Assembly (NCBI GenBank): GCA_950022295.1
Contig: OX465595.1
Span: 74,050,770-74,114,769, forward strand
Reading direction: 5' to 3'
DNA length: 64,000 bases
Source of the DNA: Bromus sterilis
Lineage: Eukaryota; Streptophyta; Magnoliopsida; Poales; Poaceae
In this document: piece by piece, positions 22,138 to 34,142 of the stretch
Position numbering within the stretch: the first letter of the stretch is position 1
Layout of the letters: each line of letters opens with the position of its first letter
Position numbers and translations under genes: made by a program
Notes under the pieces: generated by a model
The model's input: the letters and a program-made list of their open reading frames with translations, nothing else
Told to the model about the DNA's origin: nothing
The model's database searches: none

Positions 22138-23383
22138 ACTCGTCCCCACTCAAAAGAATCTCGTCCCGAGATTCAGAAGTCTGCGGGAGGAAGGAGGGGT
22201 ACTCGGCACTGAGACGGTCTTCTCTTTCCCACGTGGCTTCTCTCTCAGAGTGGTGTGACCATTGCACTTTCAGAAACTTAATCTTCTGACGACGAGTGAC
22301 ACGCTCTTCTGAATCAAGAATACGAACGGGGTATTCTTGATAAGAAAGGTCATCTTGGAGATCAAGCGTTTCATGGTCGACTTCGCGGATGGGGTCCTTG
22401 AAGCAACGCCTGAGTTGTGACACATGGAATACATCATGTACTCGGGAAAGGTGCGGGGTAGTTCAAGTTGGTAGGAAACTTCTCCACGTTTAGCAAGAAT
22501 GCGGAAAGGTCCGATGTAACATGGGGCCAACTTGCCTTTGATACCAAATCGTTGGGTTCCCTTCATAGGAGTAACCCGAAGGTAAGCCTTCTCATCCAGA
22601 TTGTAGCTCTTTTTCCTATGATGACGATCATAGTAGCTTTTCTGACGAGACTGGGCTGCTTTCAATTGATCACGAACAATGTGAACTTGCTCTTCTGCTT
22701 CCATGATCATATCCGGTCCAAAGAATTGTCTTTCACCGGTTTCTGACCAGTTCAAGGGTGTTCGACATCTCCGTCCATAAGGAGTTCAAAAGGAGCCATG
22801 TTCAGACTAGATTGGAAACTGTTGTTATAAGAAAATTCGGCAAATGGAAGAGACTTCTCCCAATTTTTTTCCGAATGAGATAACACAAGCTCTGAGAATG
22901 TCTTCGAGAATTTGGTTAACCCTTTCGACTTGACCACTAGACTGAGGATGGAAAGCTGTACTAAAGGAGAGATGCGTTCCCATAGCATTCTGAAAGCTTC
23001 CCCAAAATCTAGAGGTGAAAAGGCTACCACGATCAGAATTTATTTCCAAAGGAACACCATGAAGAGACACAATTATAGAGACATACAAGTCCGCTAACTG
23101 GCTAGCAGTTATAGACTCGCGGACTGGAAGGAAGTGTGCAACTTTGGACAGTCTATCCACCACAACGAAGATGGCATCATTTCCTTTCTGGGTTTTTGGA
23201 AAGACGGTGATGAGGTCCATACCGACTTTGTCCCATTTCCACTCTGGAATAGGAAAAGGTTGAAGTGTACCAGCAGGTCTTTGATGTTCTGCCTTAATGC
23301 GATGAAAAACATCACATTCGGCAACAAATCGAGCAATGTCTCTCTTCATCCTAGTCCACCAAAATCTCTGGCGTAGATCTCGG
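21914..23383 (-). pseudogene. B pol C-terminus: integrase and chromodomain
   Basis: The integrase zinc-binding region has CDVFHRIKAEHQRP (the second Cys of the usual CxxC is Phe). The catalytic core is GMDLITVFP, NSDRGSLFTS and GQVERVNQILED (D, D, E). A frameshift near 22,865 and another near 22,755 precede the C-terminal part with DVFHVSQLRR-like sequence and a chromodomain-type block (KVQWSHHSEREATWERE). The frame has no stop at the LTR edge (22,137) and continues about 75 codons into the 3' LTR, to 21,914. Its N-terminal end is interrupted at 23,383 by solo LTR C. Confidence 0.88.
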
Positions 23384-26300
23384 TGTCGGGACCCGGAATA
23401 TGCGTATGTAATTCCAGTCATGATGCAATCACATGGAGAGCCGAGAACCGTACCCACTTGTCTAAGCAGACAAGGACAAGCACAAAACGTTCTCGGTAAG
23501 CATCGAACATGAGGGGCATCCCATTCAGGCCGGATGATCAACTGAGATGGGTCCTCAACGTCCGCTCACAAGTCTAAATGTTTATGGGTGGTGAATCCCA
23601 TATTCATAGACAAGTCGCCTCAACCATGTTAGCGATTGAATCCTGACTCTTACATAGACTTACTCCAGCCCGATCACTTAGTCGGGGTCTAGGGCGGGCT
23701 CGATCATACAACAAAGTGTGCACGTGACAGAATCACGAACAATCGCATCGCGATGCCCCAAGCTGCGCACATCTAAGGGCCACTTGGTGTATAAAAGACC
23801 GCCAGCCAGATCACAACTAAGGTCTCGAAAACCCATACTAAGACATGCATGTTATAAACATACACGCAACACACATGCCTAGTATGAACAGCAGGTATCA
23901 TCACATAACTCTACAAAGTAATTCTTTATTTACTTACACATAGAGCATACAAAGATCACATGTATGTGATCAACATTACATCATACAACGGATGCAAATT
24001 AGGTATGAGTACAGACAAGTTTAACAAATGGCTTAGAGAAGCCTTGTAAACAAACATGCCCTTCCACGAGGGACCAAACTGCTGTCTGGGACTATGCTAA
24101 CTTAGTCAACGTCGAGCTTCACGAAGGTGACTCCATCGGGGTCCGGGTTCTCATCTAAAACAGAGAATAAGCAAACGTGAGTACAAAGTCGTACTCAGCA
24201 AGACTTATGTCAGATCTATACTACTCATGCTCAGGTATCAAGGTAAAGAGAGGTGGGGTTTCACATGCAGAAGTGCTATCTTTGACTTGGCTAATCCTGA
24301 ACTACGAATACCAGACTTGAGGTAAGAAGCGTACACGAGTCCACTACATCTCCAACCAATTACACCACTATGGTTACTACCTCGACTTCCCCACGAGGAA
24401 GCACACCATAGCACTCATGCTTATCTTGCGAGTTTTAGAAGTATCCATTCAAGTTGTCTAATAATCAGGTACAGGTTCCAAGTAGTCCATAACCGCGGAC
24501 GCGGCTATTCGAATAGTTTTGTTAACCTTGCAAGGGTGTAAGCTACACACACATGACCATCGGTTACCGCCAGGTCTCTCCACCGTTCAAGAGGTGACAG
24601 CGAGGATTTTCACCACGACACTTCGCTCACAACCGGTCTATTCCAGGAGTCGACTATCTGAGTTTGCCTCCGCTCGAGAGCCCGTCCGGATCAACGAAAC
24701 GGACCCAAACAATGCAAGTGACCGAGACGCCACCTCTGGCAGATGGTTTTCCTGCCTCACAGGTGCACTCACATATCTATATGATGCAACCATTCCTTCA
24801 TTCTTTTTCTATGCAAATGCCAAATGGAAAGCCCGAACTAATGTGACTTCTGGACGTCGACACGGATCAAGGTACTAGGCCGAGAGGGGTCAGTGAGCCC
24901 AATGTGTGGTTGTACTCTTTGTCTTGGATTACCATACAAGAACTCGGTGCTTAAGGCGGTGTTCAATGAGACAACCCACTGTGTACTCCTACACAGCCTC
25001 TCATCGTTCACCTTGTATTAGGGTGGATTCACCAACACAGTTTCACTTTCATCAACACCATGTTCACTATCATCCCGACTCACATCAAAAGCAACCTCAC
25101 TGTAACACCAAGCATGTAATAAGCTATAACAGTTGCAGGGGCCACATGATATCAATCAACTCCTATGTCAGCTAGGATTGTGGTTTGCTTACTACTGTGA
25201 CAAGATGATAGGTCATGCATCGGATATGGGTTCAACTATGCGGTAGAATCGACACAAGGTGATCTCCTAAACATGCATAAGCGAGACTGAGAGGGAATTG
25301 TGATTTTATAGACATGATCAATGGGGGTTTGCTTGCCTTGCTGACGAGGTTCGGTACGGTGTCTTCAACAAAGGGGGTGGCCTCCGGTTCCAGCTCCACT
25401 TCTATCAGCAACACGACAATCATAGGATCAACATAATGTACAATGCACAATCACATGAATAAGATTGTAATGGTAATGTTCAAGGTACTTATGTGTTGAG
25501 CATTCCATTTAAAAGGAGTATATTGCATTTGAAATGCAAATTCAAACTCCATTTGATTTATCGATGAATTTCAAATGCATTTGAATGCATGAAGTTCATT
25601 TGAAAAGGTTGATCATGAAGTGATGTTGTAAACGTGAGGTAAAGCCTCTGATGTGTGGATGAATCCATCTAATTGAAGTGTGTTGCAAAATCATTTGCAA
25701 ATTTACTCCAAATTTGAATTTGAAAAGGATCCATATGCATGTTTTCTACTTTTCACCCATTTTAAAATGGTCAAAGATAGAAACAAGTTTCGTATTCATA
25801 ATCCTTGTATTTTTCTGATAATTTTAGACATATTATTTGTCCAATTTGGAGTTAATATGAATTTTCTATGATTTATTGAAGTTTTGGGTATTTTCTGGAA
25901 TTTCTGTAATTTCTCTGGAATTGTTTTATTTCTGGAAAATCTTTTATTGCATCAGCATGACGCAGTGCTGATGTCACAGGGGGGGCTGACAACAGGGGCC
26001 CACCTGTAAGTGTCTAGGGGGTTAATCCCCTCTCTGTTTAAACTAAACAGAGGGGTTAGGGGCCAGGGGGGCCCACTGTCAGTGGGTACGGGGGGGGGGG
26101 GGTGATTAGTGGGGCTAATCACACTGCCCACCGGCGTTTAGCCGGCGGCAACCTCAGCGCACGGCGGCGCACGCACGGGTGGCCGATTCTGGCGGCTAGA
26201 AGCAGCGCCAGGGCTACCAGAATGTAGCCCCTGGACGTGTGCGTCTCGGGGACTTCTCGGGCGCCACGGGGAAGCACGGGAGGGACGCCGGTGCCGAAAC

Positions 26301-26943
26301 CAGGCGGCGGCCGTGGCTGAGCTTGCTGCGGCGCAGCGCTCTGGTGCATGGGAGGGGCCAGAGATAGAGGCGAAAGAGGCGCAGGTTCACCGTGATGCGA
26401 GTAGAACTGACGGGGAGGCCGTGGACGGGCCGGGGACGACGGAATTGGAGCTTGAAGCTCTCGGTGGCCGGCGGTGAACCCTTGAAGCTTGCGTCGTCTT
26501 CGGTGGGGATCGAGTTCGATTTGGTGGCCTGCTAGACGAAGTCGACGGCAAGGGACCTCGTGGACACGACGGATTGCCGGGAGGGGGCCGTTGGCCTCGT
26601 TTGTGCGGCGGCACGGCGAGGTCGAGCGCTCGGGTGGCCGCGGGATCTTGATGGGGAGGAAAGAGGGCGAGCTCGAGGAGGGAGAAGGTGCGGGGGGTCT
26701 CTGGGCGTTGCGTGGCGCAAGGAGACGCCTCGGGCTGGTCTAGGCGAGCCTCGGTGGCGTCCACGGCGCTCGGCTCGCCACCGAGCTTCTTGGATGCGAG
26801 GGGAGGAAGAAGACAACGCGGCCGGGTGGGCTGGGCCGGCCAGAGGAAGTGGGCCGTCGCCCTGGGCGAAAGGTAAGGCTTTGTTGCTTTCTTTTCTTTT
26901 TTCTATTTTCTGTCTTCTGTTTTGCTCTGGTAAAAATACCAAA
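23384..26943 (-). mobile_element. Solo LTR C (minus), left segment
   Basis: It begins TGTCGGGACCCGG at 23,384 right after target copy CTCGG (23,379-23,383). This is a diverged member of the same LTR family, read in reverse. It carries the hairpin (near 23,950), the palindromes (24,505-24,516) and a G13 tract near 26,090. At 26,943 it is interrupted by element G and resumes at 42,951. Together the pieces make about 3.9 kb with no internal region. ORFs here, including the 125-137 aa ones at 26,387-26,973, are GC-rich LTR sequence rather than genes. Confidence 0.9.
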
Positions 26944-29900
26944 TGTCAGATCCCTCTGCTAGGTATGTGCTAGGGTTAGTTAGCACCTTTGCATCATGTC
27001 AAAATTTTCAAAAAAGAAATCTTGGAAATCAAATTAAAAATCCAAATGGGAGCAGGAACACCCCCCAGATGAATTAATTCAAAAGGCCAGATAAAAATAT
27101 TTTCCAAAAATTCATGTTAGAGTTTTGAAAAGTCTTATAAATGAGTGTGATCACATTTCAAGTGATGTGGGCCCCACCCCATGCTCATAGATTTTTCAAA
27201 TATTCAAACAGTACCTTGGAATTAAAGAAATACCCCTTTTTGATTTAAAATTCAAATCATTTGAATTTTAAAAATGTTGAAAGTTTATGAGTGGCTAGTC
27301 TATATTATTATGAGGCCACATAAAAGTTTTCAGCATTTAATAAAATGGTTTGGTATTTTTATCAGAGCCAAAACAAATTACAGAAAGAGAAAGGAAAGAT
27401 TAAACAGAGAGAAAAAGGGAAAAGGCTTACCTCTCGCCTGGGGCGAGGCCCACCTCTCCAGCCGGCCCAGCCCACCCGAACCGTTCTGTCGTCTTCCTCC
27501 CGCGCGTCCAAGCAGCTCGGTGGCAGAGCGCCGACGTCGTGGATGCCACCTCGACGCCCAGGACGTTCCAGGCCGCCCCGTGCCACCTTATCGTGTCCTG
27601 GAGAACCGCCGTGAAGCCGTGCTTCGATTCCCCCTCCTCTCTCGTGCTCTCCCTTCCTCTCCTCGTTTTCCCCTTCTTCTCCGAGAGCAGCCGCCGTTCA
27701 CCGTCGACGACATCCGTGGCCAGCGCCGGAGAAGAACCAGAAGACCTTTTCCATCAGCTTCGCCACCCTCGACTACGTCTCCCTGCAAGGAATCAAGATC
27801 CCGGAGCCCTTCTAGTCGTTGGAATCGTCACCGAGAGCTCGCCGGATCCGCTGCTCGTCGCCGTTCAATACTCCGTCCACGTTCCCTCACCGGCTCCGTC
27901 GACTACTTCGTCGAGTTCCCTGTAGCCTGGTGAGCGTTTCCCCTCAAGCCACGACTCCCTTCTCCTCCTCTAGCTCGAGCTGCCATGAACGCCGAGGTAC
28001 CTCACCGCCGCGGTCGTCGTCGGCGAGCATCCGTGAAGCACACGTACCCAAGAGCATGTCCGACGTCTTCCCTGTGGTCTAACGCGTCAAACGAGCTCAA
28101 GTTTGCTGGATTTGGAGCACCGTGGCGACGATTGCCTCCTCCCAGTGTTTCTGTTGCCGCCGGCGAGGTCACCGCCGTCGCTGGGGTCGTCGTCTTGGAC
28201 GCTGGCGTGCACCAGGAGACGTGCGAGAGCACGGGCTTCGCTCCCGTGGTCTCGACGCTTCGTTTGGAGCACGGGAACAGCAGATCCGCGCAGCGCCGCC
28301 GTGGCCAGGCCGCCGGCGTTTAGCCGCCGGTGGGTTAGCCTAACCCTGAGCCTAATCCAGCCCCTAATGACCCCCAGAGTCACTTACAGGTGGGCCCAGA
28401 ACACCTCTAATCTCTCTGTTAATTTAAATTAACAGGGATTTATCCCAGAGAGGCTGACAGCCCTGGCCCACTGGTCAGTTTGACCGGATCAAAACCCCCT
28501 ACGTCATGCTGATGCAGTGCTGGCGCAATAAAAGCTTTTCTAATTAAAAAGAATTCCAGAAATTCCAGAAAATACCCCAAACTTTGGAAATTCATAGAAA
28601 ATTCATATTAACTCCAAATTGGACAAATAATATATGAAAAATGATCAGGAGAAAATTATCTTTCCAAAAATACAACTTTCAACTCTGTTTGAGTAGAATT
28701 TAAAATGAGAACAGTAGCATATGTCATTTGCTTTATTTGAATTTAATTCAAATTCAAACCAAATGATCTTGCCACTTGGACCATGGTTTTAAGCTACAAT
28801 TCAACCACACTTCAGAGGCATATCATACACATTTGAAGTTGTTTCAAAATAATCAAACTTTGTCAATTGCACCTTGACTAAATTGAATTCAAATGTGGAG
28901 TTTGAATTTGCATTTTAAATGCAATATATTCCACTTAAATGGAATTGCCTCACACATCAAAACTTGTACTTCAAGCATTAACATTCAATCATGTGCTTGA
29001 GCATTGCATTCATATTGATTGCTACTTCGTGCTTTGTTTGTCGAGTAGAGGTGGAACCGGAGCAAGAGGTCACCCCCTTCGCTGAAGATCCAGAACCCGA
29101 ACCTCGTCAGCAAGGCAAGCAAAACCCCATTGATCATGTCGATAAAATCCCACTTCCCTCTCATGTCTCGCTTATGCATTGTATAGGATGATCACCATGT
29201 TACGATTCTACCGCATAGATGAACCCATTCCTTTGCATGACCTATCTTTTGTCACAGTAGTAAGCAAACCTCAATCCTAGCAAATATAGGAGTTGAATGA
29301 TATCATGTGGCCCCTGCAAATGTTATCGCTTATTGCATGCTTAGTATGATACCATGTTGTTACTGTGATGTGAGTCGGGATGGTAGTGATCATGTTGATG
29401 ATGGTAGAAAATTGTTGGTGAATCGACCAATACAAGGTGAACGATGAGAGGCTGTGTAGGAGTACACGGTGGGTTGTCTCGTTGAACACCGCCCTAAGTC
29501 CGAGTTCTTGTGTGGTGATCCAAGATGAAGAGTACAACCACACATTGGGCTCACTGACCCCTCTCAACTTATTAACTCATCCCTTTCGATGTCCAGATGT
29601 CGCAGTAGTTCGGAGTTCTGGTAGGCTTGTGGCCTGGATGCTAAGTGAGAGAATGGCTCACCCGAGACCGGCTTATGCACCACGCACACATCGCTTGGGT
29701 CCACTTCGGTAAACCGGCCGGGTTCACGATAGTGGTAGCCCACCCAAGTAGGCGGCTTTCTTGGACTAGATAGGCTATGAGGTAACAGTTGTGGTGAGCA
29801 TCCTCGCTGGCACCCCTTGAATGGTGTCGAGATCAAAGGCGGTAAATGATGATCATGTGTGTGTAGCGGTACACCCTTGCAAGGTTAACAAAACTATTCG

Positions 29901-31035
29901 AATAGCCGCGTCCGCGGTTATGGACTGCTTGGAAAGCTTAGCTTGATTATTAGATAACTTGAACCGGATACTTCTAAAGTACACCAAGATAAGTGTGAGT
30001 GCTATGGTGTGCTTTCTCGTGGGGAAGTCGAGGAAGGCACCATAGTGGTGTATTGGTTGGAGAGAGTAGTGGACTCGTGTACGCTTCTTACCTCAAAGTC
30101 TGGTACTCGTAGTTCAGGATTAGCCAAGTCAAAGCTGGCATTTCTGCAAGTGAACCCCACCTCCCTTTACCTTGATACATGTGCATGAGTAGTATAGCTC
30201 CTATGTAAGTCTTGCTGAGTACGACTTTGTACTCACGTTTGCTTAATCTATGTTTTAGATGATGCCACTGACCCCGAAGGTGGCTTCTTCATCGAGCTGG
30301 ACGACTGAAGTTAAACTAGTCTAGTCCCAGTCAGCAGACTGGTTCCCTCGTGGAGGGCTTTGTGTTTAAATAAGGCTTCTTAAGCCATTTATTAAACTTG
30401 TCTGTACTCAGACATAATTTGCTTCCGCCTGTGTTGTAATGTTGGATCACATGTATGTGATCTCTGTGTGTACTCTATAAGAGTTATAAATAAAATGTAC
30501 ACTTTGTAGAGAATTGCAATGGTACCTGCTGTTCATACAAGGCATGTGTGCTGCGTGTATGTTTATAACATGCATGTCTTTGTATGGGTTTTCGAGACCT
30601 TAGTTGTGTTCTGGCTGGCGGTCTTTCATACACCAAGTGGCCCTTAGATGTGCGCAGCTTGGGGCATCGCGATGCGATTGCTCGAGACTCCGTCTCGTGC
30701 ACACTTTGTGGTATGATCGAGCCCGCCCTAGACCTCGACTAAGTGATCGGGCTGGAGTAAGTCTATGTAAGAGTTTTGAGATAGTCGGTAGTATGGTTGA
30801 GGCGACTTGTCTTTGAATATGGGAGTTCACCACCCATATCATTTGACTTGTGTGCGGACGATGAGGACCCATCTCAGTTGATCATCCGGCCTGGATGGGA
30901 TGCCCCTCACGTACGATGCTTTCCGAGAATGTTCAGTGCTTGGCCTTGTCTGCTTAGACAAGTGGGTGCGGTTCTCAGCTCTCCATATGACTATGTCTTA
31001 ACTGTACTTGCATACGCTAACACCGGGTCCCGACA
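26944..31035 (+). mobile_element. G 5' LTR
   Basis: 4,092 bp, TGTCAGATCC … GGGTCCCGACA. It contains the palindrome cluster (CCTTGCAAGG near 29,875-29,884; CTATTCGAATAG 29,894-29,905) and the hairpin plus AATAAA (30,445-30,494). The first 771 bp differ at about 10 positions from the LTR start at 37,037. Nearly the whole LTR is identical to 38,855-42,385. Confidence 0.93.
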
Positions 31036-31039
31036 GACT

Positions 31040-31051
31040 TGGTATCAAATC
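31040..31051 (+). other. Primer-binding site of G (initiator tRNA-Met type)
   Basis: TGGTATCAAATC, four bases after the LTR end. It matches the tRNA-iMet site TGGTATCAGAGC except at two positions. The equivalent site of B (55,519-55,530, minus) is TCGTAACAGAGC, altered elsewhere, so the ancestral site was probably canonical. Confidence 0.8.
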
Positions 31052-31459
31052 AGGACTGACTGTAGGACTAGTAGCCTTGGCCGAAGTTGAGTCTAGCTTG
31101 CTATAGTTATATAGTTACTCTGGGTATATAAGGGAATAAAGTAAGGCTTCTTTTTTTTCTCCTTACCCCCTTCGTTCTGAGTTCTGAGTCACCCTCATCT
31201 TATTCTACGGGAAGATAGGACTAGGCTCTCCTCAGTCTGATTAGCACATCTCGTTGATTGCTTCCTTATAGCCGTAGGAAAGTTGTGTCAGGTTTTCCTA
31301 GCATTGTTGTAATGCTGATTTCTTACATCGTATTATGTAAGTGCTGTTTTCATGATTGAAAGAAATTGTCATTTCTTACAATTACAGCCGTTATGCTGTC
31401 CGAGTCATTCCAGGTTTATCTCATAATCTGATGCATTTGCAAACTCCTTTCTGTTTCAG
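31052..31459 (+). promoter_or_regulatory. G leader with TATA-like element, splice donor and acceptor
   Basis: TATATAAG (31,125-31,132) is followed by a donor-like AAA|GTAAGG (cut at 31,140/31,141). A pyrimidine-rich acceptor CTTTCTGTTTCAG ends at 31,459, directly before the ORF0 ATG. A second acceptor (GGTTTTCACCTTCAG) ends at 32,568, one base before the gag ATG. All four signals are conserved in B (donor at 55,429, acceptors at 55,115 and about 54,001, TATA at 55,438-55,445, minus strand). Splicing itself is inferred. Confidence 0.5.
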
Positions 31460-32239
31460 ATGGCAGATCTTCCCCCTCGGCAGATTGTTCGTTTGACCAG
31501 GTGCCTCGGTGTACGTGGCCATCCCGCCACGTTGATCGAGATGATGTCCTACGTGGGATATTGATGGTACCCTGAGTACACCATCGAGGAGCAGTTCCAC
31601 GATTTCAACCAGACGCAGTTCCACTGCATCGTCCGAATCTATCCGCACCACATTGGAGTCACCCAGCCTATCCACTTTGGACATGGCATCGGCGTTACCG
31701 AGAACATGGTTGTGCAGGATGCTGCATATTCATGTATTACCCTGCTGAGAGAGGAGCACACCATGCTGAGAGAGACCTCATTCCGCTATATCCCTGCTGC
31801 AGTTCCAAGAGAAGAGGGATATTACACCGGACTCTACTCAGATCACTCTGCAGAGGATCCAGCACTCCAGGTGACTGCTAGGTTTGCTAGTGACAGAGAT
31901 CGTGATGCACGCGCTCTTCGTTTTGAGCTCCACGCCACTCGTGTTCGTCTGTACCGAGCACTGACGCTCTTGGCACCCTTTGTGAGCGTGGGATCAGTGG
32001 AGTACGATGCGATCTATCCAGTGAGAACCCAGATGCCTTCTCGAGTTGCTTGGCCCGAGATTGGAGGAATTTTTCCACCCCGTGGTCCTTTGCTTCCACC
32101 CTACACTGGACCTAGGCCCCATCCTTTCCCAAATGGATATCAGGGTCCACAAGCCTCCGTGTTTTCCGATGGTCACCTCCAGCTACCGGGATATGCGGGT
32201 AACTTTTACGAGGATTACTATGGAGATGGAGATGAGTGA
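31460..32239 (+). pseudogene. ORF0: unrecognised 259-aa ORF upstream of gag in G (one nonsense)
   Basis: The frame begins MADLPPRQIVRLTRCLG right at a splice acceptor and ends in YEDYYGDGDE at 32,237-32,239. One in-frame TGA (about 31,561-31,563) replaces the Arg of YRWYPEY in the B copy. Features include a basic N-terminus, aromatic-rich segments, an Arg-rich helix-like stretch (DRDRDARALRFELHATRVRLYRALTLL split around residues 150-175), a Pro-rich part (FPPRGPLLPPY) and an acidic Tyr-rich end. I do not recognise the family; no gag, protease or envelope motif is visible. The B copy (54,335-55,114) has exactly the same length, 780 nt, with substitutions only. Confidence 0.7.
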
Positions 32240-32569
32240 GACCGCCTGTGGTCTTACTTAGTGAGGATGTAGTAGTATCCTAGTATATTGTAAGCAAGGT
32301 GTCTAAGTTCCATAGGCTTAGATAAATAATGTATAGGAAGTCAGAGTGCCTCTGAAGGATGTATCATCTTCATCCCGTTTGTATTAGCTTAGTGCTTGTA
32401 CTAAAACGATGTATGGTTTGTATGACAGCTTGTGAATATATGGCTTGTATGCTTTATCACCATGTTGTCAAGATGATTACTACCTTTGCTCTGTAATCCT
32501 TCCAGTACTTTAATACCTTGATTAGACTCTTCAATTCAACTCTGTTTGACTTTGGTTTTCACCTTCAGG
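32240..32569 (+). other. Spacer between ORF0 and gag in G
   Basis: 330 bp without coding potential. It is AT-rich and ends in a long pyrimidine-rich stretch and CTTCAG, a splice acceptor one base before the gag ATG. I see nothing else in it. Confidence 0.6.
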
Positions 32570-34142
32570 ATGTCTCAAGGAACCCGTGGCCAGATTGGTC
32601 GTAACCAAGGTCGTGGGAACAACCAGGAGGAAGACAACCTTCCACCCCCACCCACGATGGCCCAAGTTCTGATGGAGGTCGAGAGGAACCGCCGTGACTC
32701 TCATCACCTGCTGGAAGTCATCGCACACAACACCACTCAGCAGCGCAATGAGCTGGTGTCTCTGAACGACTTCATCCGGCTTCATCCCCCGGTTTTCAGT
32801 TACTCCACCGAGCCCCTTGAAGCCGATGACTGGCTCCGCAACATCGAGAGGAAGCTCCAAGCCGGCCATGTTGCAGATGGCGACAAGGTCAATTATGCCA
32901 CCTATCACCTTGAAGGTGCAGCAAGCTCTTGGTGGGAGAATTTTCTGAATATGCGCCCCGTTGGACCACCTGCATCTTGGGAGGAATTCTGCACGTCCTT
33001 CCGCGAGCACCACATCCCCAAGGGTCTTATGGACCGCAAGCGTGAGGAGTTCTGTAACCTCACTCAAGGCAGAAGAACCGTGGACGAGTTTAGTCGTGAG
33101 TTCAACCGACTTGCTCGTTATGCAACTGAAGAAGTCTCCACCGACTCCAAGAAACAAGAGAGGTTCCGTCGTGGCCTCAACTCCGGACTCCGTCGCGAGC
33201 TCAACCTTCATGACTTTGCCACATTCCAGGTCCTTATCAACAAGGCCATTAAGGCAGAGGACATGAACACCCCCAACGACTTTCGCAAACACCCCAGAGA
33301 TGATAGTTCATCCAGTTCTGGCTCCCAGAAGCGCAAGATCTGGATCCCACACAGTATGTTCCGCCAGAACAACCCACCGAGGCCATCCTATGTGGCGCCT
33401 CGTCCACCCACCCAGTTCCACCCAGCTCCACCAAACCACCCAGCTCCACGCACTGTTTTCGGAGCTTGCTACAAGTGTGGTCAGGCAGGCCACTATTCTC
33501 GCGAGTGTCCCCAGAACCAGGTCCAGAACCAAAATGCTCCACCACGTGCCGGAGGCAACAACAACAACAACAATGGTCGTGGCAAGCCACCCCAGAAGGT
33601 CTACACCGCCAAACCCGCTCCTCCCGCCACTCGTGGACGTCTGAACCAGGTTGCCGCCGAAGAGACTGACGACACCACTGACGTCATTCTTGGTACGCTC
33701 CCAGTCAATTTTGTTCCTACTTCCGTTCTTTTCGACCCAGGAGCATCTCATTCATTCATGTCGGAAAGTTATGCACTTCGTCATGAGTTACCCTTTGTTG
33801 AATTGTCCACCCCGATGGTTATTCAAACTCCAGGGTCAAGATGGCAAACTAATAGAGTGAGCCATGGTAATCAAATTGCAATTGAGGGTTTAGTATTCCT
33901 TGCTTCACTCATAGCCCTCAAGTCTTCAGACATTGATGTCATCCTTGGCATGGATTGGCTATCAAGACAGAATGCCTATCTGGATTGCAAAGGCAAATCC
34001 GTGAGACTCACCCACCCTTCAGGCACAACCGTTAACTATACCTCACCCAGAACAAGAACCCAAGTGCATTCCTTGAATGTACTTCCCCTTCCCGAACTTG
34101 AAGATATTCCGGTGGTTCGTGACTTCCCGGATGTCTTTCCTA
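32570..34142 (+). pseudogene. G Gag and aspartic protease
   Basis: The start is ATG 32,570 (MSQGTRGQIGRNQG), next to the conserved acceptor; upstream in-frame codons are leader. Then come a retrotransposon Gag domain (residues about 75-200: FSYSTEPLEADDWLRNIERKL, TYHLEGAASSWWENF, EFNRLARYA), a basic Pro-rich linker, a CCHC knuckle CYKCGQAGHYSRECP (about 33,466-33,511), an Asn-rich tract, and the protease with VLFDPGASHSF (D-P-G at the active site) and VILGMDWL. Gag packages the RNA and the protease cuts the precursor. A one-base deletion near 34,143, relative to B, throws the frame into a stop at 34,175-34,177 just before RT. Confidence 0.93.

Noticed and set aside
26387..26973. Overlapping 125-137 aa ORFs on both strands, repeated exactly at 38,298-38,884
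   Set aside because: They lie in the GC-rich part of LTR C. Exact repetition comes from the duplicated DNA block, not from protein conservation.
27274..27933. 219-aa ORF in the G 5' LTR, repeated at 39,185
   Set aside because: LTR sequence without a recognisable domain. LTR A has no corresponding long frame, so it is not conserved as protein.
29564..29836. 90-aa ORF present in A, B, C-like and G LTRs
   Set aside because: Conservation is explained by LTR relatedness. Frames shift and substitutions do not favour synonymous sites by eye, and the other strand is equally open.
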